A program made the translations under genes and the position numbers. The notes beneath the pieces were generated by a model that saw nothing but the letters and a program-made list of their open reading frames with translations, ran no database searches and was not told the DNA's origin. Below, piece after piece: positions 23,274-37,179 of a stretch of 64,000 nt of DNA. Where the stretch lies: the NCBI GenBank assembly GCA_036971615.1, contig JAYKKR010000003.1:744001-808000 (forward strand), in the 5' to 3' direction. The DNA comes from Amyloporia xantha. Lineage: Eukaryota; Basidiomycota; Agaricomycetes; Polyporales; Adustoporiaceae. The stretch's first letter is position 1. Every line of letters starts with the position of its first letter.

Positions 23274-26200
23274 TCAATATCCGCATTGCAATGACATCGC
23301 AAGATCCTCGGAATCAAAAATGGTGAAATGGGACCCTTCTATGAGCACGGTCTGCGCCTCAGGATAAACCCTCCGTAGTCCGAAGTCTACCCATGAGCCT
23401 CTGTCTTCCTCCGGGATCCCTGAAGAAACTCCTGAAGATGCAATGAACAAAGACACTGGTGCGTTTATTGTTCCTAACCACCGCACAAGAGCGTCCCGTA
23501 AATTCTCCTCTGAATACGGCTGCTCCGGAGGGAGGAGGTCGAAGATGAACTCATACACGCCGATGGCAATGCTGGAAAAAGCATGCCACCAGATCTGCAT
23601 GTATGGAGGCACTTCTCCGCCATCTGCTGCATCCTCGAACTCTTTCGCTAGTCGATGGCGTATGGGTGATGTTTCTGCCCTATACATAACCAGCATTGAT
23701 TCGAGTAGACGTCGAAGCATGGCTGGCCCAGGAGATCTCAAGCTGATGGTTTCGTCATCGAGCTGCATGTATGGAGAAGTATACAGGAGTGGAAAGTGAT
23801 CGAGAATGGCAAGCTGGACAACTTGATCCCCTTCATCTTGCAACTTCTTCGCAATGATGAAGGCTACGAGAGATGTCCCGGAATAGGCACCGATACGGTA
23901 CGGTCCCTTCGGCTGGGAATACTTGATCTCCTCGAAGTAGAAGTGGGCCATCGCTTCGATAGAATGCACCGGCGTTTCGGGAGTGATCTGCAGAGCCCAC
24001 AGCGAGGATGTCATTCTGTGCTGCAACGGCAGGAACGGGAGTATGTTTCCGCTAGCTCCATGCACGAGAATCAATGGCGTGTCTCCGTAATCGAGTAGCT
24101 TCACCAATGACTGCCCTGATTGATTTAGTTCGTCCCATTCAAACATGACGGTGGGTGAATCATGGTCAGCATTCGGGACATGGCTCTCACGTTCCATCTG
24201 TATCTCAAGATCAGACAGGCTGACATCTCCAAGAAGTTGCATCGAGGTTACGGCCAGATGAGGGCGCAGAGCAAACGATAGACGGCCCGCTGACAAGGAG
24301 TCAATGCCATATGATGTGAAGGGCACATCTGGGCTGAAGTTCTCGGGAGCGATGCCGAGATGTTCTAGTACAATGGCCTGGATGGAATCACGGACACCTT
24401 GTCCAGACGGTCCCGAACCGGATAACAAAGGTGGTACCAGATGATTGTAGAGAGGAGAGGGACCAAGAAACTTCTCAACAAGATCCCACCTGAGATCGGG
24501 GATATAGAGATTGAAGGCTCCGTCGGTCAACTTCGAAATGCCGTCTTCGAGACAGAGACAAAGTTCTGACGAACGATGAGTGAGTATGAGCGTATTCGCA
24601 AAGAAAAGAGGCCCACCTCGAGCAGAGTATGCCCATGACGTTAAGTGTTGGAAACGTGATACCTTGTAGTCCAGGTCCGGTCTTCCACGCATGGAGACGG
24701 TATCGGTGATTGCAGGTGCAACAATTGAGAACGCGTTCTTATATCTCGACACCTTTCCATCTAATATGGTGTTCGCGCTACAGAAAATGTGCTGAGAAAA
24801 TGTGCGACTGCTCAAATTGTGAACGAATGTTACCTGGAATAATTGGTTTGTCCTTCATTCCCGAAAGTCGCGATAGAGGAGAACACTACGAGGAAGTCCA
24901 GCTGTTCTATTTGGAGAGACTTCTCCAGGGCCTCGAACGCTCGCACTTTGGGGCGGAAAACAGCGTCGAAGCTAGCCTCATCTTGTGCGAAGAAACTGCG
25001 ATCGGAGAGAACACCAGAGAGGAGCATACAGCCAGCAATGGGGTGTACGACATTAGCTAGAACTTGCTGCAAGGATTCGGATGAAGCAGCATCAGATGCT
25101 ACCAACTTCAAGGATATGTCTGGGCGTGTGTCTAGGTATTCAAGCATACGCAGAGCGAGAACATCTTTGGCACGCTCGAGGGAGTGTCGCCCTGACCGAG
25201 ACGTCATAATTATGTGCCGTGCACCTCTCTGTTCCACAAGAGAATGTAGGCTGGGTCAGATGTGATCGGACGGCTCGGCTTTCGAGGAACATACCTCATA
25301 CATCCAGAGGCAAACGTGAACCCCCAAGCTACCAATGCCCCCCAGTAAAAGATAGGTTGTATTGGATTTGAAGAGCGGAGCCGGGCTCATAATTGGGGAC
25401 ACACGAGCGTGATCGCAGACCTCGATCTCAGGAAAGTACTTCCCTCGTACTATGTCATTTGCAACACGGAGGATATCTCCAACCAGCCATGGATCACTTG
25501 CAAGAGTGTGAGCTAAGTGAACATCACATTTCCAATGGAAGACGCGAGGACTGTCTTTATGCTTGGTTTCCATGAATGAGCCCACATCGTCGTATCCGGT
25601 GACGACGGTATCGCAAGCACGTGGCTGCAACAAGAAGAGTTCCATAGGCGGTGCACTACATGGGAGAGTAATCGGCTTCAAACCAAGTGTGTTGCAGAAC
25701 CATATCAACATTTGGCCCATTCGGGAGTCGCTGTGCGTGACTATGAGGCGTCCGGAATACTGCGGTGCTGATTTCTGCAGTCGTCTGATGCCAAAGACCA
25801 TGCCTGCAATCAAAAGCGATGGGGCAGTAGATGCCACGGTATGCACATTGGTGCGTTCTGGCAACGTGGTGAGTGCGCCCGAGTGTACGTAGACATGGTC
25901 GGATGGGGTCTCCAATGTCACTGTGCAAATCAAGGCATTGAGAAGGCCATTATCACAGTTCTCAGAAACTCGAAGGACGCGTCCCACGACACCGTAGTAC
26001 CCGTCCGAGCCTGAGCACGAAAGAACCTCCACTGATACATGACCTGAAAGCAGATTGTCCTGTTCACCCATCGAAATGTTGCGAGGAGAGACAGGTCCAG
26101 GGCTGTCGTAAAAGCGCGGGACGAAGACCTTGTATGAGGAATCGATGTAGACTTCCCTTTCCATACCGGTGATTGCAAGAAGGTGTTGAATTACTTCGGG

Positions 26201-29200
26201 CCACTTCGCGCGAGGGCAGGCGGATTCAAAAGTGGCCAATCCTATGTCCCACTGGGGAAACTCGCGTCGAAGGGATCGAGAAAAGCCTCGTGCACCATCT
26301 GCATGAGGGCCGTCGCTTGTGACGAACCAAATGTGAGTGGATTGACTACTATCCAGACATTTTAGGCATCGTTGAATGTCCATTTCACCTCCGACACAGA
26401 AATCCAAAATTTGGACGCCTTTATGCTCGAAAGGAACCGGATGGTCCATCAATGCTAGTGATGCGCTCTGTCCTCCCATGATGACAAAACGATAGCTACT
26501 GCCGGAGTGGAATACGATCCGGAGTCCCAAGGTAGAGAATAATGAAGACCACTGGTCTTGCGATCGCGGGATATCGCAACAAGATGCAACGTCTGGTGCC
26601 GGTAGGTTACCAACATCGTCTTGATAGCTCTGCAGAATGTTGGGCGAAGGCAGCAGATGAGGAGAAAACTCTACGCCCTCGTCCATTCCAAGAATTATCA
26701 TCCCGCCTGGAAGAAGCAATGTAGTCAAGAGGAAGAGAGCGCGGGTCTCACGTTCGCCACGTGAACTTGGTATCTGAGAGACAACTATCAGATCGAATAA
26801 GGTTCTCGGTTGCATTTCAACTTCGAGTGAAGCTGAAAAGTCGAGCTCCATTGACCTAGCCATGGGAGGGAGATTGACACTGGCCGGATCTTTGGTCCAA
26901 GCAAAATAGACAATAGTCGCACGAGAGCCATACGTCGCTTCCAACATCGAGCATAATGGCCCATGCAGAGTCTCAGAGCCTGTGACATGTCATAAGATTA
27001 CGTTATATGCATTACGGGAAGATAAAATACCTTGCTCAACTCCGAGAATTCGGATCACTTTCTTATGGGAGACATGTATGATATGATCCAGCGAGTATTT
27101 GCACGCATCAAGGAGGTAGTCGGTAGCTGAATGTGATGAGGAATGCTTTCAGTCACTGTCAGCTGTTGTGTCAGTATGGATGGGCGGATGAGTAGCTCAC
27201 AGAAGATGACATCCTCAATGGGTCTTTTTCGCACGTCTCAGGACACGCTGATGTCAGAGGAAATACATCAAATGGCTGGAGTATGAGCTCAAGACGTTTG
27301 TCTATCGAATGATCAGGAAGGTTGCGATGACGCTTGACGACGAGACCGCGCAGGGTGCAAAGGATTGTGCCATCAATATCAGCCACGTAGACATCAGTGA
27401 TCAATTCGTCTTTCCGATGTTACTTCGTTAGTTAGTGTCAAAAGTATTGAAGAGAGTATACATACCGGGAAGCCATTCTTTCAAAAGCGCGTATGAATAC
27501 ACCGTGTGTGGGAAGGTACGCTGATCTTTATGTAGTATAAACGCTCCTAGACTTGACGGCAAATAGTATACAGAACGGTCAGCATTTGCCGTGAACTCCG
27601 GATGCACTACGACATGAATGCAGGCATCCAAAATAGCCGGGTGAATGACATATTCCCCAATCCTGGTCCGGCATGAGACATGTGCACCAAAAGTGTTTAC
27701 GTGGACTTACTCAGATAGGTCTTCCGTCAAGCCACGGACTTCCAGCAGAGCTTCATTGACGCCTGAATAAAATCGCATGATGCGACGAAATGCAGGCCCG
27801 TACTGCGCAAAATACTGGAGGTCAGCGTAAAAACCTAACACAAGGGAAATTAGTAGGTTGTGATGGTATATTGATCGAGCATACCAGTCGCATCACGTTC
27901 CTCGCACCGACCACGTATGGTACCGATATCAATGGAACGGCATCCTGAATCTGTCATGAAATCGTATGACATGCAGCCTTCAGCATGAAGACGTGAAACT
28001 TCCTGCACGGGAAAAAGGTAATGACATGAACGCAGTCCTGGGAAGGCAGTCACGTCGCTAGCTACTTACTCGACTGTCCACGGGATTAGGACTTGTGAGC
28101 TTGGTAGCCACTGACCACTTCATATGATCAACCTTGACCTCCACCGGAATCGGCGTCTCGGAAGAGAGTGACAACATTGTCCGAAAATTGACATTCCACA
28201 ATACCTTTGCGCCCGTCTCTAGTGCCTAAGAGCAAGTCAGCAGCCGTTCGTTCTGTGACCAGTTGAAGGTCATAGACGTCACCATTTCAAGGAAGCCTGC
28301 GGCGGGCATTATAGGCTCGCCGTTGATTACGTGTTGAGCTATGTCTGGATGTGTGAGTGCATTGATCCGAAGATCCATGCCATAAAGCGGCATTCGTGTG
28401 GGACCCATTTGCTTTTTCAAGATGTGCGAATGCTCCGGAAGATAAGGGACAGGCTTTTTAGCAAAGGGATACGGTGCTAGTTCGACGCCATGGTCCGAAA
28501 ATCGCTGTCCGTTCAAGGTAAGAAAGTCGATCGAATTGTATCCGTTTATCACAGCCTGTCCCACGGCATGAAGGAGATCCTCTTCTTCCTGGTATGTTGC
28601 ATAAGTCCTAGAACGGCGCATAGGACATAGAACAGCGGGCGGTGATACGCCCAATTCTTGCAGATAAGTAGAGAGAACCGGGTGAGGACTGATCTCCACA
28701 AATACGGCACCAGGGTAAGCACTGCGAATAGCTCGGACAGCCTGCACGAATTGAACAGGGTTCCTACTATTCTGCCAGAAATACTGTTCGCTGAAACTTT
28801 CCAGCGCTTGTCCAGTGACGGTGGAGTACGTTGCTACTTTGGGGAAATATGGCCCGCGATGCCGAGTAAAGACTTGGCCAATGGAAGAGATATATTGTTC
28901 CTGACACAGGTCCATGAGTGAAGAGTGGATCGGCACGGGGGTTTGAATCTTCCGAGCGAGAAACCCGCGACTACTTGCGATATCAATCGCTTTGTCAACT
29001 AGAGATGCATGTCCTGCAATCGCTACGGCCTGCGGAGCGTTGAAACAGGCGATCTCTAGGATACCTTTTTCAGACACAGCCTGGGATGCAGCAGCGATGA
29101 TCGAATGTGCGTCGGTCGGTCCACAGGCAAGGGCTGCCATCGCACCGTTCGCATTCTCGAGATGGGACAAGGCTCTGCCTCGTGCAATTGCAATATCCAT

Positions 29201-31598
29201 GGCCATAGCTTTCGACGCCGCACCAGAAGCGTATAACAGAGGTGTCTCTCCAGCGGAATGACCAATGACGACATCGGGGCGGAGACCCAGGTTGCAAAGC
29301 AGGTCGTACAACGCCATCTGGAGCATGGCTAGAGATGGAAGAATGGTTGCAATTGGCCAAATGGAAGGGAGGTCATGCGGTGGGACTACGTCTGCAAACA
29401 GACCTGTCTGCTCTATCAAGGAATGACCTGTTATTTCTCGGTGACATGCATCCAGTTCTAAGATAGTTTGACGAAATCCAGGGAATCGTCGGAATAATTC
29501 ACGTCCCACTGGAATGCCATCAGTAGGATTTCAAAATGCTGACCATGCCACAAACACGTACTGTTCAAATGTTGCGGGCCTTGCCCAGAAAATAGAAATA
29601 CAATTGGCGGTTTTTTGCGGGGCGCAAGAACAGGTGATGGAAATTGCACATCAGACTTGTTTTGAGGATCTCTGATAACCGCAGATGTTCTCCAAGTCAT
29701 TTGCCGTGTACGCCGACCATGTATAGTTGAAATGGCTCGTAGTTTCTGCCTGTTATTGGTGGCTATAATAGCCAGGTTCTCTGCAATAGATGCCGAGGAC
29801 CTAGGTGATAATCCGCCAATGACAATCAAGACGGGTCCGGACGCTTCATCACTGTTAGAGAGGGTTCGTCGGGGTGCACTTTCCACGACAACATGTCCGT
29901 TTGCACCGCCTATTCCAGAGCTAGATATCGATATAAGAAGGTTACCCGAGGAGGAGCGTGGCATGATCGCAGTCGCTTGCAGAGGCACTCGAAGCTTGTG
30001 CTGGTCCCATTTGATAGCGGGATTGGCAACACTGAGATTGACGTTGGGTGGTACGATACCTGTCTCGAGGATGGAACAGACTTTACACAGAGACACGAGA
30101 AATGCTGCAATCTCAAGGTGCCTTCTGCTGTGTCAGTCAGAGCCTTGGGAGCAATAAGCCATTACTCACCCTACATTGCCTTTCACGCTACCAACGAGTA
30201 AATCAGACTCTCTTCCGAATTCTTCGCCGATCCAGTTACTCTCGGCTGGATCTCCAGCCGCGGTTCCTAATCGACGAGTCAGGACGTGTACCATGACAGT
30301 GTAGGCCGTACAAACCGGTAGCATGCATCTCGATAAAATCAACATCACGAGGATCACGCTGTATTCTATCGTAGGCGCGACGCATCGCTTGCGCTTGCGC
30401 ACTGCCTACAGGTGCATACGCAGGTGCGATAGCACCTGACGCATTTATGCCGGTGCCTAATATCTGTGATTCAGAGCAGCATTGATATATGAGCGACCAC
30501 ATGGAGCGCATCAATAACCACTGACAGTTCCATATATGTAGTCACCATCTTGTATAGCGTCTTCTAACAATTTCACAACAATTGCTACAGCACCTTCGCC
30601 TCTGGAGAACCTGCGCAAAACCGTCAGAGCAGCTCTATTTTCAAACAATTCAACTTACCCGTCTGCATTGGCGTCAAAAGGCTTGCATTTCCCGTCACGA
30701 GCGAGAACTGATCCTTGACTGTATTGAACGAAATCAGCGAGCCTATAACACGCAGAGTTCAGCCTGGGTACATAGATACAAGTGAAGGCTCAGGTGAGGC
30801 GTACCTCAAGTTCAGTTGACAACCGGCAACTACGGCGGATTCACATTCCCCGAGTCGCAACGCCTGAACTGCCAAATGCAGAGCAGTCAAGCTCGAACTG
30901 CAAGCAGTGTCAATTGGAATAGAAGGGCCTCGCAAATCAAGATGATAAGATATCTTGTTTGCGACCATGCATGGGATGCCGGCAAACGACCCCTTCGCCT
31001 CGAATTCGTCCTAAAGACATTATTAGTGGCCGTTCGCGATAGAGTCATCCAAAAGAATAGCGCACCGGCTCAGCGATGCTCAAGACATCGTGTGCTGTTG
31101 CCGCTGCATAGCAGCCGACATTCCTTCCTCGATAATCGATTCCTGAGTCGAGAAAGGCAAGAAATGAGAGTTCTATGAGCTTCCTTGTACTTGGTGCCAT
31201 GGCCCGTGCGTCCTTCGCTGATAAACCGAATTCTACATGATCGAAAGCATCAATGTGCTTGAGAAACGATCCTTTGGTGGTTGCAATTCGTCCCAGAGCT
31301 TCTCCCTTCCATCTACAACTCCACCTTTAGCTGTCTGTCCACGTACAGATATCGCAGATACTGACGATTGAATATTCAGACGTTCCTTCGGGATTTCTTC
31401 GTACGACTGCCCTTCGTTATGAAGGAATTCTATAAAGCTCCTATAGTCTAGGTTTCTATCGGAATAAGATCCACTTGGGAGGTCTGCTGCAATGCCGACC
31501 TGATCGTACCAATCAGTGAGTCGTTAGATGCGAGGAGAAACAGGGTACTCAACAATTGCTATGGGCTGTTTCAGCGGGACATTGTGTTTATCGGCCAT
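23274..31598 (-). CDS. Reducing polyketide synthase PKS-B, KS-AT-DH-psiMT-psiER-KR-ACP-TE
   Basis: Iterative type I PKS of roughly 2,300-2,500 residues by my estimate, from [15 protein letters not shown] at 31598 to LQCGY at 23274. [26 protein letters not shown] plus HLEIAAFL, so Cys and both His are present. [15 protein letters not shown] and [18 protein letters not shown] and ILDACIHV, so the His/Asp pair is present. The methyltransferase-like part (27100-26600) has ILGVEQG where GxGxG is expected. The ER-like part (about 25950-25600) has [10 protein letters not shown] in place of the nucleotide-binding glycines, so both look inactive. [11 protein letters not shown] and [20 protein letters not shown], complete. 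[12 protein letters not shown] thioesterase follows ([29 protein letters not shown]). Many short introns interrupt the 5' half; the 3' end is one long exon. Product unknown. Confidence 0.92.
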
Positions 31599-33283
31599 AT
31601 TGATAAGGCAGGTTCACAAAACAAGTTACGTTGTGGAACCATTGCTCTTATATGGACAACTAACTACGACATTTCCGCGCAAGCAGACGGATCACCAGTA
31701 CATCCTGATCATTTCTGGATAAAAAATCGAGGTCTGATAGATATGAAGAGACGCACCATCGACGCTGAATCAGAAGGATTGATTGATTTATCCGAAGCAG
31801 TTTTTCAAGGTGCGCTAAGATACCTGTAATAGCGGACATAGTTGAGGTATTTGAGATTGTGCTACAGCGTGAGACTGACCGATTTCCTCGGGGCCACGAC
31901 CCGCTGATTGTGGACCCAAATTAGAGACATGTTCGCGAAGAGAATTTGGTATCGGACTTGGACATTTTGATTAATGTTCCGCAAGAAGGACAGTAGTACT
32001 ACTCACTCGTAGGGCTTCCATGAGTGCCAAATGACAGTCAAAAGGTTTATTCTTGGTTCGATCAATACTCAGGCTCAGTTCTGACACTCGTTCCTACGAG
32101 GTCGGCATGCTTCTGATAGCTTGAATGACTGAGGAGTCCCGTTCATGGGTGCGGCATACGTTGCTAATTTGGACTGCCAGCGCTCCAACATCCGATCCGA
32201 ACAGAGACTTCTGGTAGCACGGCCAGCGAGACGTCCCGTTGCTTATACTGTAGTCACTAAATGAGAATACGTGATGCCAGATCATGAGCTACGCCTGGAC
32301 ACGCTAAGAAAGTATATCATAAGTATTCTGAATCTTTCTGGCCTTACACCTGTTCGGAGCTAGAAGCGGACTCGAATATTCCTTGTCCGATTTGTTATCC
32401 TCCGAGTCAGCGCTATCTCCAACCAAACAACTCTTGAATGTGAGTTCATAGGTTTCTTCATCTCTGCGATCGCTAGAAGCCCCGTGTTGTTTCCTATGAA
32501 ACCGTCCGCCCTCCATCGGAGCAGAATAACAGACTGTTACAAGCCTGACATCTCGTTCACAAACAAGGATTGACAGTGTCTCTTTTCGATCGGGCCGAAC
32601 TCAACGCGTCTGTTTTCATTAACAGCAGAAAAGGTGCACTATATCCTATAGCAACAGGGTGCACTGTATCAATTCGAAGTCCACATTGTCAGCCGTGTGA
32701 TCCGTGCTGCAGAAAGCTCATGACCATCTGGTCCCTGTCCAATGTCCGTATGTCTCCATAGGTTCTCCTGATTTGTAGGCATGTTCGTTGCGCGCTTCAT
32801 CGGCGGAGCTCTTTGTACTCTAACTTTTCTCGAATGATGATGGAAGGATGGGCAAGGTTTGTGCCGTCAGTTCGGACTGATTTTTTGTCAGGACACGGTA
32901 CCAAATCATCTTCGCCCTGATGCGGGGATGCCTCCAAAGACCATCCTCATCTTTCACATACCAAGAAGGTCAATCCCTGCCGATTTTGCGCTGAGTTCCG
33001 GTGCAATCTTTGGTTTCCGCTACAGCTTATGCCAGCGATGTCGGATCTGTTTCGTCTTCAAAGAGGCCGCAGACTCCCAAGTATGTGTTCAATCTAACCG
33101 TGTGCGTCTGTTGCCGAATCACAGGAGCATGTGCTCGTCTGAAGATGTCGCTGTTGTCATCACTATATCTACAAATCTCTGACGCCCACTATTCCTTGAT
33201 AACCCTCACACTTAATCGTGTCAGCTTAGTGCCGAGTTCTGTTCACGCGCTTTCCTAGTCTCGTATATCTCAACGGTTCCGCA
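31599..33283. other. Intergenic between PKS-B and a membrane protein gene (divergent promoters)
   Basis: About 1.7 kb with no gene recognised. On the minus strand TATAAG occurs near 31647-31652, some 50 bases before the PKS-B ATG. It is rather close for a fungal TATA box and so only a candidate. The two genes diverge, so this region must contain both promoters. Confidence 0.45.
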
Positions 33284-34673
33284 ATGTCGAATGTGCCACT
33301 CGTCTCAGCCAATCTTGCCACAGTATGCATCGAGAGTTACTGCTATGGGATTTTTTTTGTTCTCTCTGTGTCTTCTATATATCTCTTGGTCCGTCGTCAT
33401 GAGCACATCTCCAAGGTGTCCAAGTATTCGTCGAAGTCGGTTTTCACCACTCCGATGTTCATGGGTGCGGTGTCCTTGTTGACTACAATAAGCATTGTAT
33501 GTGCTATTTCGTTTCTGAAAGACCATAGACTGACTACTACTCGTGCTATAGCATTGGATGCTCACGGTCACACGTCTATTCCAAGCCTTCGTCCATTTCG
33601 ACGGGGGCATGGAGCCTCTGGCATTCTATGGTGATCTGAAGCAAATCACTGAGGTTGTCAAAACCGGCTTCCTTATGGCATCCCTGGTGATCGGTGACAT
33701 GATGGTCGTAAGTGGTCATACCACTGTATTTTGACCCCTCAATGGACATCCACTGTAGATTTATCGTCTTTGGGTCGTCTGGAACCATAACATTGCAGTT
33801 ATCATATTTCCTCTATGTACCCTCATGGGTCTGACAGGTAGGTTTACGGACTCGTGATCTAGAACGTTTTCAGCATAATTACAATGGTCCGTTACTAGCA
33901 TGTGGTGTGGGGATAACATATCAATTCACGCAATACCATCCGGGCGAAGACGTCTTCGTCTCTCAAGCTGGCCGTTGGATAACAAGTGACTGCGTGTTCA
34001 CTCTGTGGTGCGTTTAGTTCTGTTTGCAGTATCTCATTATTCATCTATACGAGTCTGATTCCACTCTCGAACAGCACAAACGTATACAGTTCCAGTACGT
34101 TCCTTCTAATCAAGCTACGATCATGCAGCATAATGCTGATTCGATGCTGGAGGTATGATCGCATGGCAGGTGTGGCGATCTCATCTCGCTGTCCGGAAGT
34201 ATGGCGGAGGAAATCTCATGGTGGGTGGTTGAGCTACTCTCTTTGGAAGGGAAAGATAGTTATCGTACCGCGCGCAACAGGGAGTCTTGGCTACCCTAAT
34301 CGAAAGCGCCGCTCTTTACACGTATGTCTCAGCTGACTGTTCTCCAATTTCGTGTGATATTCACGGTGCATCACGTAGTTCATGGACCATCTTCTTCTTC
34401 GCTTCCTACCAGTCCCACTCAAACCTCCAATTCACCGCTGTTGACGTGTGGCCTTCGATGTCCGGAATTGCCTTCATGCTTATCAATACGCGTGTCGGGT
34501 TAGGATGGGCACAGACGTCCAACCAATTCTCCTCCGAAGTGGGCTCCGGTGCATCTGCCCAATCACGCGCCGAACAGTCATATGCCATGCGCCCCCTCGC
34601 TGTCAATATCGTACGAGTGGTGGACCAAGATGATGAATCCGCCTTGTCTCAGAAGCATCCGGACGGACCATAG
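33284..34673 (+). CDS. Polytopic membrane protein of a basidiomycete-expanded family
   Basis: Function unknown; likely about seven transmembrane helices. Starts MSNVPLVSANLATVCIESYC with a first hydrophobic helix GIFFVLSVSSIYLLV, then a basic loop, and FTTPMFMGAVSLLTTISI before an intron. Next exons: HWMLTVTRLFQAFVHFDGG, MEPLAFYGDLKQITEVVKTG, FLMASLVIGDMMV, IYRLWVVWNHNIAVIIFPLC, CGVGITYQFTQYHPGEDVF and RWITSDCVFTLC. Later exons carry WRSHLAVRKYGGGNLM and TLIESAALYT. The C-tail is cytosolic and polar, ending ALSQKHPDGP. Exon order and helix pattern are those of the large set of 7-TM hypothetical proteins in polypores. It lies beside PKS-B, but membership in the pathway is only by position. Confidence 0.75.
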
Positions 34674-35424
34674 TCAGTATATACTTGTTTGATTGCGAAA
34701 CATATCATCTGATGCGAGCGCTAGCAGAGAACATGCTTTGGCTGCACGTCCTTCGTCTCATTCAATGGTGAAGAGCGATCTCAAGGAGCATGTGTAGTGC
34801 AACATGTATGATCACGCGATACAACCTGTTCAGAATTCGGCATCCCCTGTATATATTTACTGTCTCTACGATATATATTGGAGCGTATACGTACCGGGGA
34901 ACGGCGCCCCCTTCGGTGCTCTCCCATGAAGAGAATAAGCAATGGCGAGATGTTTTGGAGGTGTAGCCGCCAGTCGTTCGTGATTTCTATATCCATTACA
35001 CTGCCCTTTGCATGTGAAAGGCTTGCGTACATTTGTATTTATCTTGAATCCGAGAACGGATAGTAACGCATTTCCAGACTGGTCTTCGCAGCCTAGGGAC
35101 GGTCATCAAATATTTAGGGCTATTGCCGGGTTACGTATGTATTTAATAAGGCCGGCATGTCAACGCGGCAATCTGGATTCTGGATATATAGACTTCCGAT
35201 GGAAGCGGATCTTGGTCATGAACGTTGAATCTGAATATTGAATTCTCACATATTGCTATACTGAATCTAAAGCACTTACGTACACATCCCGCGATGTCAC
35301 GGTGGGTTGCGAGGTTCAAAGCGTGCACTCGTAACATCGACCTGACTAGCTCACATCAATTCTTTCAGTAGCTGGACTGGAGCATTATTGGTGATCTCCT
35401 TTGCCTTTCTTGCCTCCAACATTC
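34674..35424. other. Intergenic, upstream of the hydrolase
   Basis: About 750 bases without a recognised gene; presumed promoter region of the gene at 35425. An AT-rich tatatatt stretch lies near 34872, too far upstream to assign. Confidence 0.4.
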
Positions 35425-37179
35425 ATGTCCTCTAAGGTGAAGGGCAACGAAGGCTCTCTGGTCCGTCCTTACGCACGACCGTTTGAAACGATCAACCCTC
35501 GCCCTTTTCTAGTACCTCTCATCCGTCCGCCAGTGGAATTAGGCGATTATCCTGCATTACCGGTTCCCCCATCTGCCGACTCTTTTTCTCCGGAATACGC
35601 GGTCACCTCACATGTATTTCCCGCTGCATATCCCAGATGCCCTTCCGATACTTGGGTGGCACCTCCCACCGAAGAAATCTCTGTTGAAAAGCGGGAGCGG
35701 ATTGCTAAGACGGTGGCCTACTTAGGCTCGATCAAGGAAGCGCAGGAGAATGGGCGAGATTCCCGTGCACCGAGAGGAGAGATTCTCTGGACGGTCGCCA
35801 AACGCTATGTCAAGTTGCAGCGAACCGGGACAGGTGGGATTACACTTGTGCTGCTACATGGTATTGGGGCTTTCAAAGAGGTCCGTTCGGTATCCTCGTG
35901 AAGTCCGAGCTCACAGATTGTACCATTTGCAGTCATGGGAGCCGATATTGCACCGGTCTCTTTGTTTGCTACGACAGTGGCGTTCTTCTGTTGATATTGA
36001 AGAAATTTGGTGTCTCGATTGCGTGCAGCATGGAGATAGTGGGCTAGTCAATGAGAGTGTACTCGGAGACATTTGTAGGTCCTCCGTTCCCTAAACTGTA
36101 TGGCGTGCCTTACATGTTTGCAGTCGACAACGCCGATTATGCACGCGATGTCGTTAATTTCATGCTTTCGTATCTACCAGAGAAAGTGGAAGATGCCCAG
36201 GCTCTGCCCGTGAATCTTCCCCGACTTCCCGACTCAGTCATTGATGCCAGAAAGCTCCGTGGGATTTCGGCACGCACAGTCGTAGCAATAGGTCACTCTA
36301 TGGGAGCCCATGCCCTGTAAGTCTTCGTCACTCGATATATAATTGCCGTCTGATGACTTGCGTGCACATATAGCATTTATCCCGCAGTTCAATATCCATC
36401 ACTCTTCTCGTCGCTTGTGCTAATCGAGGCTGCAGTCTATCCCACTTATCTTGAACACAAGGATGTCCAACGTCGGTACGAAGCGGCATGCATGGGGCGC
36501 CGGTGGATATGGAATACGAGGTATAAGTATCATGCTTTGTGCCATAATCTCGGCAATCTTTCTTGACATGTCGGAATGAAACCAGGGATAGTGCCGTGGA
36601 GGATATCTCTAGGAGTGGATACTTTCGCCCATGGGATCACAGCATTCTACAATACTTTTACAAATATGCTATCGTGGAAACCACTGGCGGCAAGTACAGA
36701 TTGAAGACTCATCCTTTCCTGGTATATCTTGATCTTTGTCCGCGCATGCCGCGTGAGATATTCAGATTTTCTGATCTATTCTATACAGGAGTCGCTCATG
36801 CTTTTCGAGCGCCGGTCTGTCTACGAAACATGGGAAATGCTGGCACAAATTGATCCTCACATCTTTTTGCACTGGATCTGGGGCGGCAAGAGCGAACGCA
36901 CCGGCGGCCCGCTTATCCAAGCTCAGACCACGTTCAGGCGTGCCGAGAATTGTTCCAATGACTATCATTCCGACCTCAGACACAACGTAAGTGGCTCAAA
37001 GCGCTCAGGGATTAATGTTGCTGCATACTTATACCATCTAGATCCCACAAGAGGCACCGGCTGTTGTAGGTAAGTTGCGTCGGAAATTCGTTATGACGTG
37101 TGCCCATGTCTTCATCACAGCGACGGACATTGCGCACTTCCTGGATAACCATTACGGTGGAAGTGGGAGCCGGCTATAG
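35425..37179 (+). CDS. Alpha/beta hydrolase-fold protein
   Basis: Serine hydrolase or related enzyme. The first in-frame ATG is at 35425 (MSSKVKGNEGSLVRPYARPF). A Pro-rich N-terminal part is followed by the core: ITLVLLHGIGAFKE (oxyanion strand), SWEPILHRSL, HGDSGLVNESVLGD, then AIGHSMGAHAL with the nucleophile in GHSMG. After this come YPSLFSSLVLIEAAVYP and a lid-like region YFRPWDHSILQYFYKYAIVE. The C-terminal exons include ESLMLFERRSVYETWEMLAQ and IAHFLDNHYGGSG, where the histidine of AHFL is a catalytic candidate. About seven exons, complete. The arrangement resembles fungal AB-hydrolase-1 proteins found with toxin or peroxisomal lipase annotations. Its place between PKS-B and the A-T-R reductase makes product release or ester cleavage a reasonable guess. 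Confidence 0.82.

Noticed and set aside
23443..24098. Plus-strand open frames inside PKS-B
   Set aside because: Antisense shadows of a long, motif-rich coding exon.
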